From DATGUA01 sp035301545 (GTDB taxonomy: Bacteria > Bacillota > Clostridia > Tissierellales > Tissierellaceae), in contig DATGUA010000028.1 of assembly GCA_035301545.1 (NCBI GenBank), positions 1 to 23,992 on the forward strand: a DNA stretch of 23,992 nucleotides. Direction: 5' to 3'. Of the stretch, positions 7,501 through 14,760 are shown piece by piece; within the stretch, counting starts at the first letter, position 1; each line of letters starts with the position of its first letter. The position numbers and the translations under genes are program-made. The notes beneath the pieces are model-generated. The model was given only the letters and a program-made list of their open reading frames with translations, was not told the origin of the DNA and searched no databases.

Positions 7501-7856
7501 AAGAATGGATATCTGTATTTGAAAAATATGCTCATGCTTGGATGCCAAAATTATTTCCAGCAGATTATTATAAAGATATGATTAATTATTGGATTCCATT
7601 TGAATATGATCCTTCCCATAGATATCCATCAATACGGTTTCCATGGATTACTACTGTAGCTTATACATCTGAAGTTGCAGATGAAACAGCTCATGGAGAT
7701 TATTTAAATCTATGTGCAAGAACTCATGTAGAACATTGTCAAGCAGTAATAGATATGTTAATGGAATCTACTCTTTTATTTGAAGATAAATTTGAAATAA
7801 AAGAAGATAGTATTTCAATTAAAAAGATTAGACATAGACCGTTAATAGTTAAATAG
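4593..7856 (+). CDS. Large M14-family-like metallopeptidase (1087 aa)
   Basis: The C-terminal third carries a zinc carboxypeptidase (M14) signature. SRHHANEVSGTNATLML contains HxxE (H797, E800), and VIVDNHGVPSHEW supplies the third ligand, H900. The glutamate in AYTSEVADET (E1027) is the best candidate for the catalytic base, but its spacing from H900 (127 residues) is longer than in carboxypeptidase A. Residues 1 to about 740 match no domain I recognise; they are acidic, soluble, and have no signal peptide or membrane segment, so the protein is probably cytoplasmic. The TTG start is supported by AGGAGGG at 4581-4587. It heads an operon with an aminopeptidase, pyroglutamyl peptidase and a predicted 5-oxoproline transporter, suggesting a role in degrading particular peptides. 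Exact specificity is unknown. Confidence 0.75.
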   Translation: MTKIRLRKDLNWEEKKRAIETSLITGFYSISAEFPIVSMKEGIEIPKDLKELEEVYKSEDEDWPKDYVSSTKESKSISESDWRNKKGLESMFSKGIFLEDKNYDQLPDKLNFKIDISKECDISILIAACNFAFRYGMETTAFEGQIIAEEDWAGNILRFNKDKNCGMKLIKENNRTIIQIKGEGKEIEDFSAKVCETFPLLPNSKTWIDKLQDMTDSFAMRDLDGQLSYLKAYKNELEGSITGYMSPEIEERLDNIEEEFPNIDFKNHKSLKKIYEKSYDIPWEVDVFKDILNKKIYHNLKPEDNVEIYGALSEELDVRNGLVNEIKGELSGLGIKSKNIEIINGYKQGLSWIEEVILPKLYGKSIKEIEIRFKPFLPKREEEWVDEDGSVPSYDNIDTCDPDKWLDLPIRYLQELYPVDDIISEYLGIHRDKIKFRIYEGKEDISYKFKAISQDNENIFTASYKTSYSERPYLDDFPKMGKVHPSTGFIKVYVNGEEILIQNIKTDLENIWDIYQKEVLPECKDIIEEKTKDNIDVDGQPFFSQLRLEVSASEPDYNLSFREDMISSLNAFHEDIYFVGIDYFKNYGIKKNNVVLDAPGLILPIINKGTGKPSFKVSLYDELERKPVIVANNKTIESKLSRKEIELYLKELRYKKGKVTGILKTNIKDSRLISSYMELLDQKVLRVSNEFSNIDILQIDNGENSYNASIIKEEKVGKNLNILDIDLNEDRLIGYTEYLEIINQLKHVPGIEVYEIARSYLGRKIYAIEILPREKGYISKTKRITNLPSEIINSRHHANEVSGTNATLMLLKKLLTDDKYKALPDKLNLVLLPMENVDGSDIHYELQKDNPNWKLHVARFNAVGKEFYYEYFDPDTIYREAMGMTRLWYKWLPDVIVDNHGVPSHEWEQQFSGYTSPSYKGFWLPRALLYGYFWTIDNEEYKSNYPVNKKVEEVIADKISKNEEITRWNKEWISVFEKYAHAWMPKLFPADYYKDMINYWIPFEYDPSHRYPSIRFPWITTVAYTSEVADETAHGDYLNLCARTHVEHCQAVIDMLMESTLLFEDKFEIKEDSISIKKIRHRPLIVK

Positions 7857-7877
7857 ATGATATAAGGAGATGAGAAT

Positions 7878-8567
7878 ATGGAGCTAATTAAATTATTGGG
7901 AATTCTTATAGTTATAATTGGTTTTGCATTAAAATTAGATTCAATATTAATTATATTAGTAGCTTCAATAGTGACAGCCTATGTTGGAGATCTAGGAGTT
8001 ATTGGACTGCTTGAAACATTAGGTTCTTCTTTCGTTGATAATAGAAATATGGCCATATTTATATTAATAATGCTTGTAACAGGAACTTTAGAAAGAAATG
8101 GATTAAAATCAGCTGCAGCAAATCTTATTGGGAGATTTAAGAAAGCTTCTTCTGGTATGGTTATAGGATTGTATGGGATTATGAGAGGAATATTTGCTGC
8201 ATTTAATGTAAGTTTTGGAGGGGTGGCAGGTTTTGTAAGACCTATTATAATGCCAATGGCAATAGGTGCAGTAGAATCAAAAGAAGATAAAATAAATGAG
8301 AAACATTTAGAAGAATTAAAAGGAATGGCTTCAGGTATGGAAAATATTACTTGGTTCTTTTTCCAAGTATTATTTGTAGGTGGATCAGGAGGACTTTTAG
8401 TTCAATCAACATTAGATTCACTAGGTTATGAAGTAAAATTAATAGATTTAGTAAAAGTTCAGATACCAGTAGCTATCTTTGCTCTATCTGTAGCAATAGC
8501 TTACTATTATCTAAAAGATAGAAGACTTAGAAAGAAACATTATAACAATAGAAAAGGAGGAGATTAA
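7878..8567 (+). CDS. DUF969 membrane protein, predicted 5-oxoproline transporter subunit
   Basis: This 229-residue protein has about six or seven hydrophobic segments and a basic cytoplasmic-looking tail (RRLRKKHYNNRK). It matches the DUF969 family, with LVTGTLERNGLK, a GIFAAFNVSFGGVAGFVRP stretch and a PMAIGAVE segment. DUF969 and DUF979 genes are regularly adjacent to each other and to pyroglutamyl peptidase, and comparative genomics has led to their naming as two subunits of a 5-oxoproline transporter. Here the DUF979 gene starts one base after this stop codon, its ribosome site inside this coding end, so the products are probably made in step. Substrate and direction of transport are inferred from genomic context. 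Confidence 0.82.
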   Translation: MELIKLLGILIVIIGFALKLDSILIILVASIVTAYVGDLGVIGLLETLGSSFVDNRNMAIFILIMLVTGTLERNGLKSAAANLIGRFKKASSGMVIGLYGIMRGIFAAFNVSFGGVAGFVRPIIMPMAIGAVESKEDKINEKHLEELKGMASGMENITWFFFQVLFVGGSGGLLVQSTLDSLGYEVKLIDLVKVQIPVAIFALSVAIAYYYLKDRRLRKKHYNNRKGGD

Positions 8568-8568
8568 T

Positions 8569-9513
8569 ATGAGTTTTTTTACTGATCCAGAGATTTTATT
8601 AGGAGATAAACTCTTAGAAATCCTTTATATTGTTATAGGTTTAATTTCAATATATACTGGTGTAAAAAATGCTATGGATGAAGATAATCCGTCAAGATTA
8701 GGGACTGCCTTATTTTGGTGTATTTTAGGTGTAGTGATAGCTTTTGGTAATTGGATTCCATCGATTATAAATGGGATATTGATTATTCTTATGACACTTC
8801 CAGCTATTTTTAAAAAGGTTAAAGTAGGAAAAATAGAAGAACCTACTGAGGAAGATATGGAAGAATCATTTAATAATATAGGGATGAAAATATTTATCCC
8901 AGCATTGTCTATAGGAGTTTTTGCAATAATTTTTGCTGTATTTACAGAGATAAGTGCTTTAGTAGGGATAGGTGTAGGAGTAATTGTGTCTATTGTACTT
9001 TTAATGATCTATTCATCTGATAATAAATTAGAGGTATTTTTAAAAGATTCAGAACGATTACTAGCTACAGTAGGACCTTTAAGTATGTTACCAATGTTGT
9101 TAGCAAGTTTAGGTGCTATATTTACAGAAGCTGGGGTAGGAGATGTAATAGCTAATTTAGTTGGTTATATTATACCTGAGGGAAATGTGAATATAGGAAT
9201 TATAGTATATGGATTAGGTATGATGATATTTACTATGATTATGGGTAATGCATTTGCAGCCATTACTGTTATGACTGTAGGAATTGGTGGGCCATTTGTA
9301 TTAGCTTATGGAGCTGATCCAGTAGTAATAGGTATGGTAGGTTTAACATGTGGTTATGCAGGAACTTTACTCACGCCAATGGCAGCTAATTTTAACATTG
9401 TCCCAGTTGCAATGCTTGATATGAAAGACAGAATGGGAGTAATTAAAAATCAATTAGTACCAGCATTGATTTTAATTGTTTTTCAGATTATATATATGAT
9501 TATATTAAAATAA
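8569..9513 (+). CDS. DUF979 membrane protein, predicted 5-oxoproline transporter subunit
   Basis: This 314-residue protein has about eight or nine hydrophobic segments. A charged cytoplasmic loop near residues 84-106 (KVKVGKIEEPTEEDMEES) and a conserved-looking core (MIMGNAFAAITVMTVGIGGPF, then LTCGYAGTLLTPMAANFNIVP) are typical of DUF979. It pairs with the preceding DUF969 gene (one-base gap) as the presumed second transporter subunit. The ATG is preceded by GGAGGAG. The downstream aminopeptidase and pyroglutamyl peptidase place it in peptide or 5-oxoproline metabolism. No 5-oxoprolinase (pxpABC-type) gene is visible in this window, so the protein may import or export the compound. Confidence 0.82.
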   Translation: MSFFTDPEILLGDKLLEILYIVIGLISIYTGVKNAMDEDNPSRLGTALFWCILGVVIAFGNWIPSIINGILIILMTLPAIFKKVKVGKIEEPTEEDMEESFNNIGMKIFIPALSIGVFAIIFAVFTEISALVGIGVGVIVSIVLLMIYSSDNKLEVFLKDSERLLATVGPLSMLPMLLASLGAIFTEAGVGDVIANLVGYIIPEGNVNIGIIVYGLGMMIFTMIMGNAFAAITVMTVGIGGPFVLAYGADPVVIGMVGLTCGYAGTLLTPMAANFNIVPVAMLDMKDRMGVIKNQLVPALILIVFQIIYMIILK

Positions 9514-9537
9514 ATTTTAAGATAAGGGGAGATAATA

Positions 9538-10515
9538 ATGACATATATGAAACGTCTAGAACGTGGAGCAGAAATAATAATAAATGATTGGACAGAAATT
9601 AAAGAAAAAGATAAACTATTAATCGTTACTACTCATGAATATGCCTTAGAAGCATCTAAAATGGAAAAGTACGCATTAAAGAGAAAGGCTAATGTAGATA
9701 TAATGTTTATGCAAGAAGCAGGAATTCATGTAGGTGAATTTTTTGATGAAAATGAGAAGGCTTTTGATGGTTATAATATTATTATAGGAGCTACAGATTA
9801 TTCTTTAGTTACTACTAGAGCTACAAAAAGAGCTGTGGAAAAAGGAAGTAAATATCTTTCCTTACCATTGTCAGTAGGAAATGGTGAATCTATGTTATCT
9901 CATGACTTTATTCAGATGGATACTAAAGAAAGTAAATTTCTGGCTGATAGAATTATAAAGGATATTGAAAAATCATCTATGATCCAAATAGTTACAGATA
10001 TAGGTACTGATCTAAAAGTATACAAGGAAAACAGAGATCCTGGGTTCTTTAGTGGCTCAGTAAATGATAGTGAGGGATATTCTTCAGCAAGTTTTGAAAT
10101 ATATGTACCTATAGAAGAAACTAGAACAGAAGGTACTATGGTAGTAGATGGATCTCTTGGTTATATTGGATTACCAAAGGAACCTGTAAAAATAGAATTT
10201 GCTAATGGAAGAGTTACAGAAATAGAAGGAAATGAAAGTGGAAAGATTCTAAAAAATTATATAGAAGGATATAATGATCCTAATATGTATATTGCAGCAG
10301 AATTAGGGATAGGATTAAATACACATGCTAAAACTCAAGGGCGTTCCTATATTGAAGATGAGTCTGCATACAAGACATTTCATATAGGATTTGGTAGAAA
10401 CTTAGCTCTTGGAGGAAGCCAGGAGGCTAGTGGTCATTTTGATGTAGTATCTTTAGAACCAGATATTTATGCAGATGGCAAAAGAATAATGAAAAAAGGT
10501 GAAATAATAGTATAG
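9538..10515 (+). CDS. M29-like / COG2309 aminopeptidase
   Basis: This 325-residue soluble protein resembles the leucyl aminopeptidase T-like (COG2309) group, which also includes the NicX dioxygenase fold relatives. The N-terminal half is a Rossmann-like region (RGAEIIINDWTEIKEKDKLL, IIIGATDYSLVTTRATKRA). The C-terminal half holds the metal-site region: AAELGIGLNTHAK (E255, H263), TFHIGFGRN (H282) and SGHFDVV (H300, D302). The family removes N-terminal residues from peptides using two metal ions; a non-peptidase activity cannot be excluded. GGGGAG lies before the ATG, and the gaps to its neighbours are 24 and 19 bases, so it belongs to the operon. Its product may act with Pcp and the M14 enzyme on short peptides in the cytoplasm. 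Confidence 0.78.
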   Translation: MTYMKRLERGAEIIINDWTEIKEKDKLLIVTTHEYALEASKMEKYALKRKANVDIMFMQEAGIHVGEFFDENEKAFDGYNIIIGATDYSLVTTRATKRAVEKGSKYLSLPLSVGNGESMLSHDFIQMDTKESKFLADRIIKDIEKSSMIQIVTDIGTDLKVYKENRDPGFFSGSVNDSEGYSSASFEIYVPIEETRTEGTMVVDGSLGYIGLPKEPVKIEFANGRVTEIEGNESGKILKNYIEGYNDPNMYIAAELGIGLNTHAKTQGRSYIEDESAYKTFHIGFGRNLALGGSQEASGHFDVVSLEPDIYADGKRIMKKGEIIV

Positions 10516-10534
10516 GATTATAGGAGGAAAATCT

Positions 10535-11179
10535 ATGAAAATCTTAGTAACAGGTTTTGACCCTTTTGGAGGAGAAGAAACAAATCCAGCTTATCAAGCG
10601 GTAAAACTTCTTCCAGATAAAATATTAGATAATGAGATTATTAAACTTGAAATACCTACTGTATTTTCAAAAAGTCCAATAGTAGTAGAAGAAGCTATAA
10701 AGAAATATAATCCAGATGTAGTACTAAATATAGGACAGGCAGGTGGTCGTTCTAGTATCTCAGTAGAAAGAGTAGCTATAAATCTTGCAGAAGCAAGAAT
10801 CCCAGATAATGATAATGAACAACCTATAAATGAAAGGCTTCAAAAAGACGGAGAAAACGCATATTTTGCTACTATACCTGTTAAAGCCATGGTAAAAAAT
10901 ATAAGAGAACATAATATACCAGCAAATATTTCCTATACAGCAGGAACCTATGTATGTAATAGTATAATGTATCATGTATTATATATGACTCATACTAAAT
11001 ATAAAGATATTCGTGCAGGTTTTATACACGTACCTTTTTCTACTAAACAAGCTACTAAGAAAAAGGATGGAACTCCATCTATGTCTATAGAGACTATTTC
11101 TAAAGGATTAGAATATGCTATTGAAGCGATTATAGAAGATAAAGATGAAGATAATGAAGTTATGGGAACTATAATGTAA
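10535..11179 (+). CDS. pcp: Pyroglutamyl peptidase I (pyrrolidone-carboxylate peptidase)
   Basis: This 214-residue protein has the full C15 peptidase pattern. It begins MKILVTGFDPFGGEETNPA, then GQAGGRSSISVERVAIN with catalytic E78, TAGTYVCNSIMYH with nucleophile C141, and GFIHVPF with H165. All three residues show the same three-residue offset from the classic Bacillus numbering (E81, C144, H168), so the catalytic site is intact. The enzyme releases N-terminal 5-oxoproline (pyroglutamate) from peptides. It is the last gene of the operon, directly linked to the predicted 5-oxoproline transporter. AGGAGG precedes the ATG. I see no clear terminator between its stop and the riboswitch promoter. 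Confidence 0.95.
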   Translation: MKILVTGFDPFGGEETNPAYQAVKLLPDKILDNEIIKLEIPTVFSKSPIVVEEAIKKYNPDVVLNIGQAGGRSSISVERVAINLAEARIPDNDNEQPINERLQKDGENAYFATIPVKAMVKNIREHNIPANISYTAGTYVCNSIMYHVLYMTHTKYKDIRAGFIHVPFSTKQATKKKDGTPSMSIETISKGLEYAIEAIIEDKDEDNEVMGTIM

Positions 11180-11195
11180 TATATAATAAACTAAG

Positions 11196-11224
11196 TTGAC
11201 AATCTATATATTATATATTAATAT
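11196..11224 (+). promoter_or_regulatory. Promoter of the cobalamin-riboswitch operon
   Basis: TTGACA (11196-11201) and TAATAT (11219-11224) are 17 bases apart, with transcription expected to start near 11231, ten bases before the aptamer's first stem. The -10 is imperfect, but the location just before the riboswitch supports it. Confidence 0.65.
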
Positions 11225-11240
11225 TGTGTAGACAATTTAA

Positions 11241-11342
11241 TAATAAAAATAGTTTTTAAATTAGGGGAAGATGGGTGTAAATCCCACACGGTACCGCCAC
11301 TGTGAGATTAAGTTCAAGTCAGATTACCTAGCTATTTTATTA
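11241..11342 (+). ncRNA. Cobalamin (B12) riboswitch aptamer
   Basis: The aptamer core is recognisable: GGGGAAGATGGGTGTAAATC (11264-11283), then GGTACCGCCACTGTGA (11290-11305), the B12-box-like core, and AGTCAGATTACCTAGC (11317-11332). The closing P1 stem pairs TAATAAAAATAG (11241-11252) with CTATTTTATTA (11332-11342), with one bulged A. The element is only about 100 bases, shorter than many AdoCbl riboswitches, so the peripheral arms are reduced. It controls the downstream CGGC-BtuFCD genes through the terminator at 11394. Confidence 0.9.
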
Positions 11343-11393
11343 TCATTACCAAAACTTTACGAGTATAAAGAGGTAAGAAGAGATGGATGTATT

Positions 11394-11427
11394 CAGCCTA
11401 TTTATATGAAAATAGGCTGTTTTTTTA
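11394..11427 (+). terminator. Riboswitch expression-platform terminator
   Basis: CAGCCTATTT (11394-11403) pairs perfectly with AAATAGGCTG (11410-11419) around a six-base loop, followed by an eight-T run. It lies about 50 bases after the aptamer and 22 bases before the first ATG, so B12 binding would be expected to end transcription here. Confidence 0.9.
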
Positions 11428-11448
11428 TTATAAAGAAGGGAGGATATT

Positions 11449-11769
11449 ATGAAAATTGCTATAGGAATGTGTGGTAAAACTAGTGGTAAATGTTCATCTA
11501 TGGGATGTTTTAGGGCTTATAATAATAAGGACAAGCATTTTACAGTCTATAAAGATATAGAAACAGAGCTAATGGCATTCTTCTCTTGCAATCTCTGTTT
11601 TGAAAATGGAGAAGAAAAATTAAATAATATAGCTAATAGACTAAAAAAGAATAGAGTAGATAAACTTCATTTAGGAGCATGTGCTTTGAAATGTAAAGAA
11701 GATAGGCTAAAAGAAATAAAGAAAGTTTTTATAGATTTAGGTATAGATGTTGTAGAAGGTACTCATTAA
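11449..11769 (+). CDS. Small cysteine-rich CGGC-domain-like protein under B12 control
   Basis: This 106-residue protein has seven cysteines: C8, C15, C20, C47 and C50 in FFSCNLCF, then C78 and C82 in HLGACALKCK. It ends GIDVVEGTH. The C-terminal half (CxxC, a helix, HLGAC, and the terminal VVEGTH) matches the CGGC-domain family (PF08821), predicted metal-binding proteins of unknown function. It is the first gene after the cobalamin riboswitch, with GGGAGG before the ATG, and lies 19 bases before the BtuF-like gene. It should therefore be made when B12 is scarce. A role in corrinoid or cobalt handling, or in reductive processing of imported B12, is an inference from position only. Confidence 0.75.
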   Translation: MKIAIGMCGKTSGKCSSMGCFRAYNNKDKHFTVYKDIETELMAFFSCNLCFENGEEKLNNIANRLKKNRVDKLHLGACALKCKEDRLKEIKKVFIDLGIDVVEGTH

Positions 11770-11788
11770 AATTAAAGGAGATAAATAA

Positions 11789-12808
11789 ATGAAAAGAATA
11801 CTATCTGTATTATTGGCAGTAATTATGATATTTACTATTACTGCTTGTTCACAAGATCCTCAAGAAAAAGAAGTAGATTCAAATCAAGATGTAAGTAGAG
11901 AAGAAACATCAAATAATGACAATGATGATCACTATCCAGTAAGTATAACTACTTATAATTATCAAAAAGAACCTGTAGAGATTACATTTGAGGAAGAACC
12001 TGAAAAGGTATTAGCTGTCTATCAAAATTCAATAGAAACATTATTGGCACTTGGATTAGAAGATAAGATAGTAGTAGCAGCTGGATTAGATCATGATATA
12101 AAAGATGAATATAAAGACAGTTTTAAAGATGTAAAATATTATGATAATCCTCTTACCAAGGAAGAAGTAATAGGCATTTCTCCAGATTTCATATTAAGTT
12201 GGTATTCTTTATTTGGAGAGAAAAATCTAGGAGATGTAGATTTTTGGCATGAAAGAGATATAAATACATATATAGCGCAAAATAGTGGAATTAAAAGTCC
12301 AAATACTTTAGAAAATGAATATGAAGATATATTAAATATAGGGAAGATCTTTAATGTAGAAGATAAAGCAGAAAAAATAGTAGATAATATGAAAAAAGAA
12401 ATAGAAGAGGCAAAGGAATTTTCAAAAGATAGTCCATCTGTAAAAACAGTTATATTAGAGGTAGGCTCAGATAATATGTATAGAATATATGGTGAAGATA
12501 GTATTGGGGGAAATATAGCAAGTAAAGTAGGGGCAGATCTAGTAGCAAAAGAAAATGGAAATATAGGGGCTGAGGATCTAGTAGATCTTAATCCTGAGGT
12601 TATATTTACAGTTTATTTTGGAGATGAAATTGGAGAAGATGATGCAGTAGCAAATATTTTAGACAATTCTTCTCTTGATAGCATTTCAGCAGTGAAAGAT
12701 GAAAGAGTATATCCAATAATGTTAAGTGAAGTATATGCTAGCGGTATTAGAACCTTAGATGGAATAATATCAATAAGTAATGGATTATATCCAGAAAAAG
12801 ATAGATAA
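11789..12808 (+). CDS. btuF: Cobalamin ABC transporter substrate-binding lipoprotein (BtuF-like)
   Basis: This 339-residue protein begins with a lipoprotein signal peptide, MKRILSVLLAVIMIFTITAC, with the lipobox cysteine at C20. A short acidic linker follows, then a periplasmic-binding-protein type III (PF01497) domain. The domain features are EEPEKVLAVYQNSIETLLAL, the long connecting helix around residues 185-215, and DLVDLNPEVIFTVYF. The family also binds ferric siderophores; the cobalamin riboswitch upstream is the reason for assigning B12. It would be anchored on the outer face of the membrane and deliver corrinoid to the permease. AAAGGAG precedes the ATG. Confidence 0.85.
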   Translation: MKRILSVLLAVIMIFTITACSQDPQEKEVDSNQDVSREETSNNDNDDHYPVSITTYNYQKEPVEITFEEEPEKVLAVYQNSIETLLALGLEDKIVVAAGLDHDIKDEYKDSFKDVKYYDNPLTKEEVIGISPDFILSWYSLFGEKNLGDVDFWHERDINTYIAQNSGIKSPNTLENEYEDILNIGKIFNVEDKAEKIVDNMKKEIEEAKEFSKDSPSVKTVILEVGSDNMYRIYGEDSIGGNIASKVGADLVAKENGNIGAEDLVDLNPEVIFTVYFGDEIGEDDAVANILDNSSLDSISAVKDERVYPIMLSEVYASGIRTLDGIISISNGLYPEKDR

Positions 12809-13889
12809 TATGGAGAAAGAATTAAATAATACGGGAGTGGTCAAAACTACTCCTATTTATATAATAGTATGTATTTCACTTTTGATTTCTTTAGTATCTT
12901 CTATATTAATAGCTGTAACTATGGGGTCGGTAGATATATCAGTAAGAGATGTATATAGAGTAATACTTTATAAAGGTTTTTCAGTAGGAAATGGGAATAC
13001 TCTACCAGATAATTCAGTAATAGATATAGTTTGGTATATAAGATTACCTAGGATTATATTAGCAGTAGGAGTTGGTATGGGACTATCAGTATCAGGTGTA
13101 GTTATGCAAGCAATAGTAAAAAATCCTTTAGCCGATCCTTTTATATTAGGAATATCCTCCGGAGCGTCTTTAGGAGCAACCTTAGCAATAATGTTAGGTG
13201 TTGGAATATCTTTTGGTCCTAATTATGTAGGTATAGCAGCTTTTATAGGTGCTTTTGTTATATCTTTATTAGTAATATCTATGTCAAATGTAAATGGAAG
13301 ATCTAATTCCATAAAACTTTTATTGTCAGGTATGGCCCTAAGTACATTGTCTTCTTCTTTTTCCAGTTTTATAGTTTATTTCTCAGAAAATAAACAAGGA
13401 ATAAAAGATATAACTTATTGGCTTATGGGGAGTCTTGCAGGAGCTAATTGGGAAAATATAAGATTAGTTCTTCCTATAGTACTAATATCTACTATATTTT
13501 TTATTACTCAATATCGTACATTAAATTTAATGCTTTTAGGAGATGATGTATCTATTACATTAGGTAAGGATCTCCATCTCTATAGAATACTTTATCTACT
13601 TATAGCTTCTTTAATGGTTGGATTAATAGTGTATTCGTCTGGAATAATAGGTTTTGTAGGACTTATAATTCCACATATTATCAGAATGATATTTGGGACA
13701 AATCATAAAAAGACAGTTTTAATTACTGGGCTTTCAGGATCTATATTTTTAATATGGGCAGATGTTTGTTCTAGAATTATTATACCAGGTAGTGAACTTC
13801 CTATAGGTATATTAATATCTATAATAGGAGCTCCTATATTTATATATCTAATGACTAGTAAATCTTATGGATTTGGAGGTAAATTATGA
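12780..13889 (+). CDS. btuC: Cobalamin ABC transporter permease (BtuC/FecCD family)
   Basis: This 369-residue membrane protein has about ten hydrophobic segments and FecCD/BtuC motifs. VKNPLADPFILGISSGASLG is near residues 112-131, and GLIIPHIIRMIFG in the C-terminal half is the coupling-helix region that contacts the ATPase. Two starts are possible. The ATG at 12780 overlaps the previous gene by 29 bases. The ATG at 12810 (residue 11) lies one base after its stop and fits termination-reinitiation. Neither has a strong ribosome site, and 12810 may be the real one. The stop overlaps the ATPase start as ATGA. It forms the membrane channel of the B12 importer. Confidence 0.88.
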   Translation: MDYIQKKIDNMEKELNNTGVVKTTPIYIIVCISLLISLVSSILIAVTMGSVDISVRDVYRVILYKGFSVGNGNTLPDNSVIDIVWYIRLPRIILAVGVGMGLSVSGVVMQAIVKNPLADPFILGISSGASLGATLAIMLGVGISFGPNYVGIAAFIGAFVISLLVISMSNVNGRSNSIKLLLSGMALSTLSSSFSSFIVYFSENKQGIKDITYWLMGSLAGANWENIRLVLPIVLISTIFFITQYRTLNLMLLGDDVSITLGKDLHLYRILYLLIASLMVGLIVYSSGIIGFVGLIIPHIIRMIFGTNHKKTVLITGLSGSIFLIWADVCSRIIIPGSELPIGILISIIGAPIFIYLMTSKSYGFGGKL

Positions 13890-14653
13890 TTGAGATAAGT
13901 ACTAAAGGATTAGATGCTCATTTAGGTGGAAAACAAATATTAGAAAATATAAATATACATATTAAAAATAAGGAGTTTGTAGGCATAATAGGGCCTAATG
14001 GAAGTGGGAAAAGTACTTTATTAAAATGTATATATCGGACTTTAAAACCTAGTAATGGAATTGTATATATAAATAATAAATCATTAGAGAAAATTTCAAT
14101 AAAAGAAACAGCTAAAAGGATAGCTGTAGTTTCCCAACATAATGAGGTGGAATTTGACTTTTCTGTAGTAGATATGGTTCTAATAGGTAGATCTCCACAT
14201 AAGAGATTTATGGAAAGAGATAATCCTAGTGATTATAAAATGGCTTTAGAATCATTAGAAAAGGTAGGAATGATAGATTTTAAAGATAGAAGTTTTAATA
14301 GTTTATCTGGTGGAGAAAAACAAAGAATAATACTAGCAAGAGCTTTAGCACAGGACACAAAATGTTTAATATTAGATGAACCTACAAATCATTTAGATAT
14401 AAAGTATCAACTACAATTTATGTCTATAGCCAAAGATTTAAATATAACCGTATTATCAGCTATACACGATTTGAATTTGGCAGCTATATACTGTGATAAA
14501 ATATATGCTTTAAAAGGTGGTAAAATTATAGATTATGGAGCCCCAATTAAGATTTTAACTCAAGAATTAATAAAAAATTTATATGATGTAAATTCAAAGA
14601 TTGTTTTAGATAAAGAGACTGATCTAGTAAATATAATATTTCAACCTATATAA
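13886..14653 (+). CDS. btuD: Cobalamin ABC transporter ATP-binding protein (BtuD-like)
   Basis: This 255-residue ATPase has Walker A GPNGSGKST (residues 36-44), the signature LSGGE (140-144), Walker B LILDEP with D164/E165, and a switch histidine in SAIHDLNLA. It belongs to the FepC/BtuD group. It begins in an ATGA overlap with the permease gene, so the pair is translationally coupled. With the lipoprotein and permease it completes an importer assigned to B12 by the riboswitch. No clear intrinsic terminator follows in 14654-14760, so read-through into the SDR gene is possible. Confidence 0.9.
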   Translation: MIEISTKGLDAHLGGKQILENINIHIKNKEFVGIIGPNGSGKSTLLKCIYRTLKPSNGIVYINNKSLEKISIKETAKRIAVVSQHNEVEFDFSVVDMVLIGRSPHKRFMERDNPSDYKMALESLEKVGMIDFKDRSFNSLSGGEKQRIILARALAQDTKCLILDEPTNHLDIKYQLQFMSIAKDLNITVLSAIHDLNLAAIYCDKIYALKGGKIIDYGAPIKILTQELIKNLYDVNSKIVLDKETDLVNIIFQPI

Positions 14654-14760
14654 TCTTTGATAAAATTTGATTGAATATATAATAACAAGGGTATGATTGA
14701 TAATGTATGTAGATTTAATATAGGTGGAGTTAATGTAAATATTTAGTTAGGAGGATACTA

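Noticed and set aside
10760..10975. A 71-codon minus-strand frame inside pcp
   Set aside because: It is antisense to pcp, which has an intact catalytic triad; there is no independent support.
11271..11477. A 68-codon open frame on the plus strand before the CGGC gene
   Set aside because: It runs through the conserved cobalamin aptamer core and the terminator hairpin, has no ribosome site, and overlaps the start of the real gene. It is a by-product of the riboswitch.
14595..14659. Inverted repeat CAAAGATT / AATCTTTG at the end of btuD
   Set aside because: The arms are only 8 bases, 49 bases apart, partly inside the coding sequence and with no T tract. Chance is likely in this base composition.
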